A model generated the notes under the pieces. It made no database searches, was not told the origin of the DNA, and saw nothing but the letters and a program-made list of their open reading frames with translations. The position numbers were made by a program, and so were the translations under genes. Below are positions 6,761-7,016 of a DNA stretch of 7,016 nucleotides, piece by piece; positions within the stretch are counted from its first letter, which is position 1, and the number at the start of each line of letters is the position of its first letter. This DNA comes from Aquificota bacterium (GTDB lineage: Bacteria > Aquificota > Aquificia > Aquificales > Hydrogenothermaceae). The stretch lies in the NCBI GenBank assembly GCA_013153235.1, contig JAADEU010000048.1:1-7016 (forward strand), given 5' to 3'.

Positions 6761-6793
6761 TTGGTTTGCGAATACAGAATTTTATCATAAGAT
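6761..6793 (+). promoter_or_regulatory. Candidate promoter(s) for the right-edge lipoprotein gene
   Basis: Two overlapping sigma-70-like pairs fit by eye: TTGGTT (6761-6766) with TATCAT (6783-6788), and TTGCGA (6766-6771) with TAAGAT (6788-6793), each with a 16-base spacer. Either would start transcription within a few bases of the ATG at 6801, giving a very short or absent leader. The 56-base divergent region must also hold the promoter for the nitrilase-pyrE genes unless that extends into the lipoprotein gene; no clear minus-strand pair was found. Confidence 0.3.
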
Positions 6794-6800
6794 ATAGGTT

Positions 6801-7016
6801 ATGAGATTACTGATGGTACTGCTTGCCGGCTTATTTTTATCAGGATGTGAAAATTTTTACGCCAAATATTACGACAAGGGCATAAAGGAAAAAACCATTC
6901 CCTGCGTAAGTATCCATGAGGATGACCAGATACTCAGGGCAAGAATAGTCAGGGTGTTCAGAGAAGAAGAGATTCCTGTCAGGGACAGCTGTCCATATAC
7001 CGTAGAGGTAACATCA
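6801..7016 (+). CDS. Small lipoprotein of unknown function, 3' end beyond window
   Basis: The reading frame is open from ATG 6801 to the window edge (72 codons seen, no stop). It begins with a compact lipoprotein signal, MRLLMVLLAGLFLSGC, with lipobox LSGC and modified Cys16. Glu17 follows, not Asp, so sorting to the outer membrane is likely in a diderm. The mature part starts ENFYAKYYDKGIKEK and has two further cysteines (35 and 64), which could form a disulfide in the periplasm. I do not recognise a family in the visible portion. Shine-Dalgarno support is weak (only AGG a few bases upstream), consistent with a short or absent leader. A second in-frame ATG at 6813 would shorten the signal peptide too far and lose the Arg, so 6801 is preferred. 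It is transcribed divergently from the nitrilase gene. Confidence 0.75.
   Translation, partial: MRLLMVLLAGLFLSGCENFYAKYYDKGIKEKTIPCVSIHEDDQILRARIVRVFREEEIPVRDSCPYTVEVTS

Noticed and set aside
1..7016. Search for CRISPR arrays, tRNA/rRNA, insertion sequences, phage or defence genes.
   Set aside because: No spaced repeats, RNA gene hallmarks, transposase motifs or terminal inverted repeats were seen; the window is filled by seven ordinary-looking protein genes.

Overview
The window looks like chromosomal DNA from a diderm bacterium, probably a thermophile. Arginine is encoded mostly by AGA/AGG, isoleucine often by ATA, genes are packed within tens of bases, several starts are GTG or TTG with strong Shine-Dalgarno sequences, and two products carry outer-membrane-type lipoprotein signals. 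This style fits Aquificota or a similar deep-branching thermophile, but no rRNA or other decisive marker is present, so the assignment is tentative. GC is about 44% in hand-counted stretches of the typical genes.

Layout. Bases 1-2422 (minus strand) hold a lipoprotein gene with a CsgG-type outer-membrane channel domain fused to a C-terminal jelly-roll-like domain. It is followed 14 bases later by a ComM/YifB AAA+ ATPase gene that runs off the left edge. A 141-base divergent region (2423-2563) separates this pair from two plus-strand genes: a 679-residue DUF255/YyaL (SPATA20-like) thioredoxin-fold protein (2564-4603) and a CcsA/HemX-family heme-handling membrane protein (4642-5442). Facing them on the minus strand is a nitrilase-superfamily amidohydrolase (6004-6744) followed by orotate phosphoribosyltransferase pyrE (5436-5993). 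The ccsA and pyrE genes converge and overlap by 7 bases. At the right edge, a 56-base divergent region leads into a small lipoprotein of unknown function (6801 to beyond 7016).

How the genes relate. PyrE makes orotidine monophosphate in pyrimidine synthesis. The CcsA-type protein belongs to cytochrome c/heme maturation, and its neighbour has a CxxC thioredoxin-like site, so a shared redox or heme-related role is possible but unproven. ComM is associated with DNA branch migration in natural transformation. No CRISPR array, tRNA, rRNA, insertion sequence or phage gene was seen. The most unusual items are the CsgG/jelly-roll fusion, whose C-terminal coding part is markedly more AT-rich (about 33% GC) than its N-terminal part (about 44%), and a probable pyrE terminator hairpin inside the 3' end of the opposing ccsA gene.
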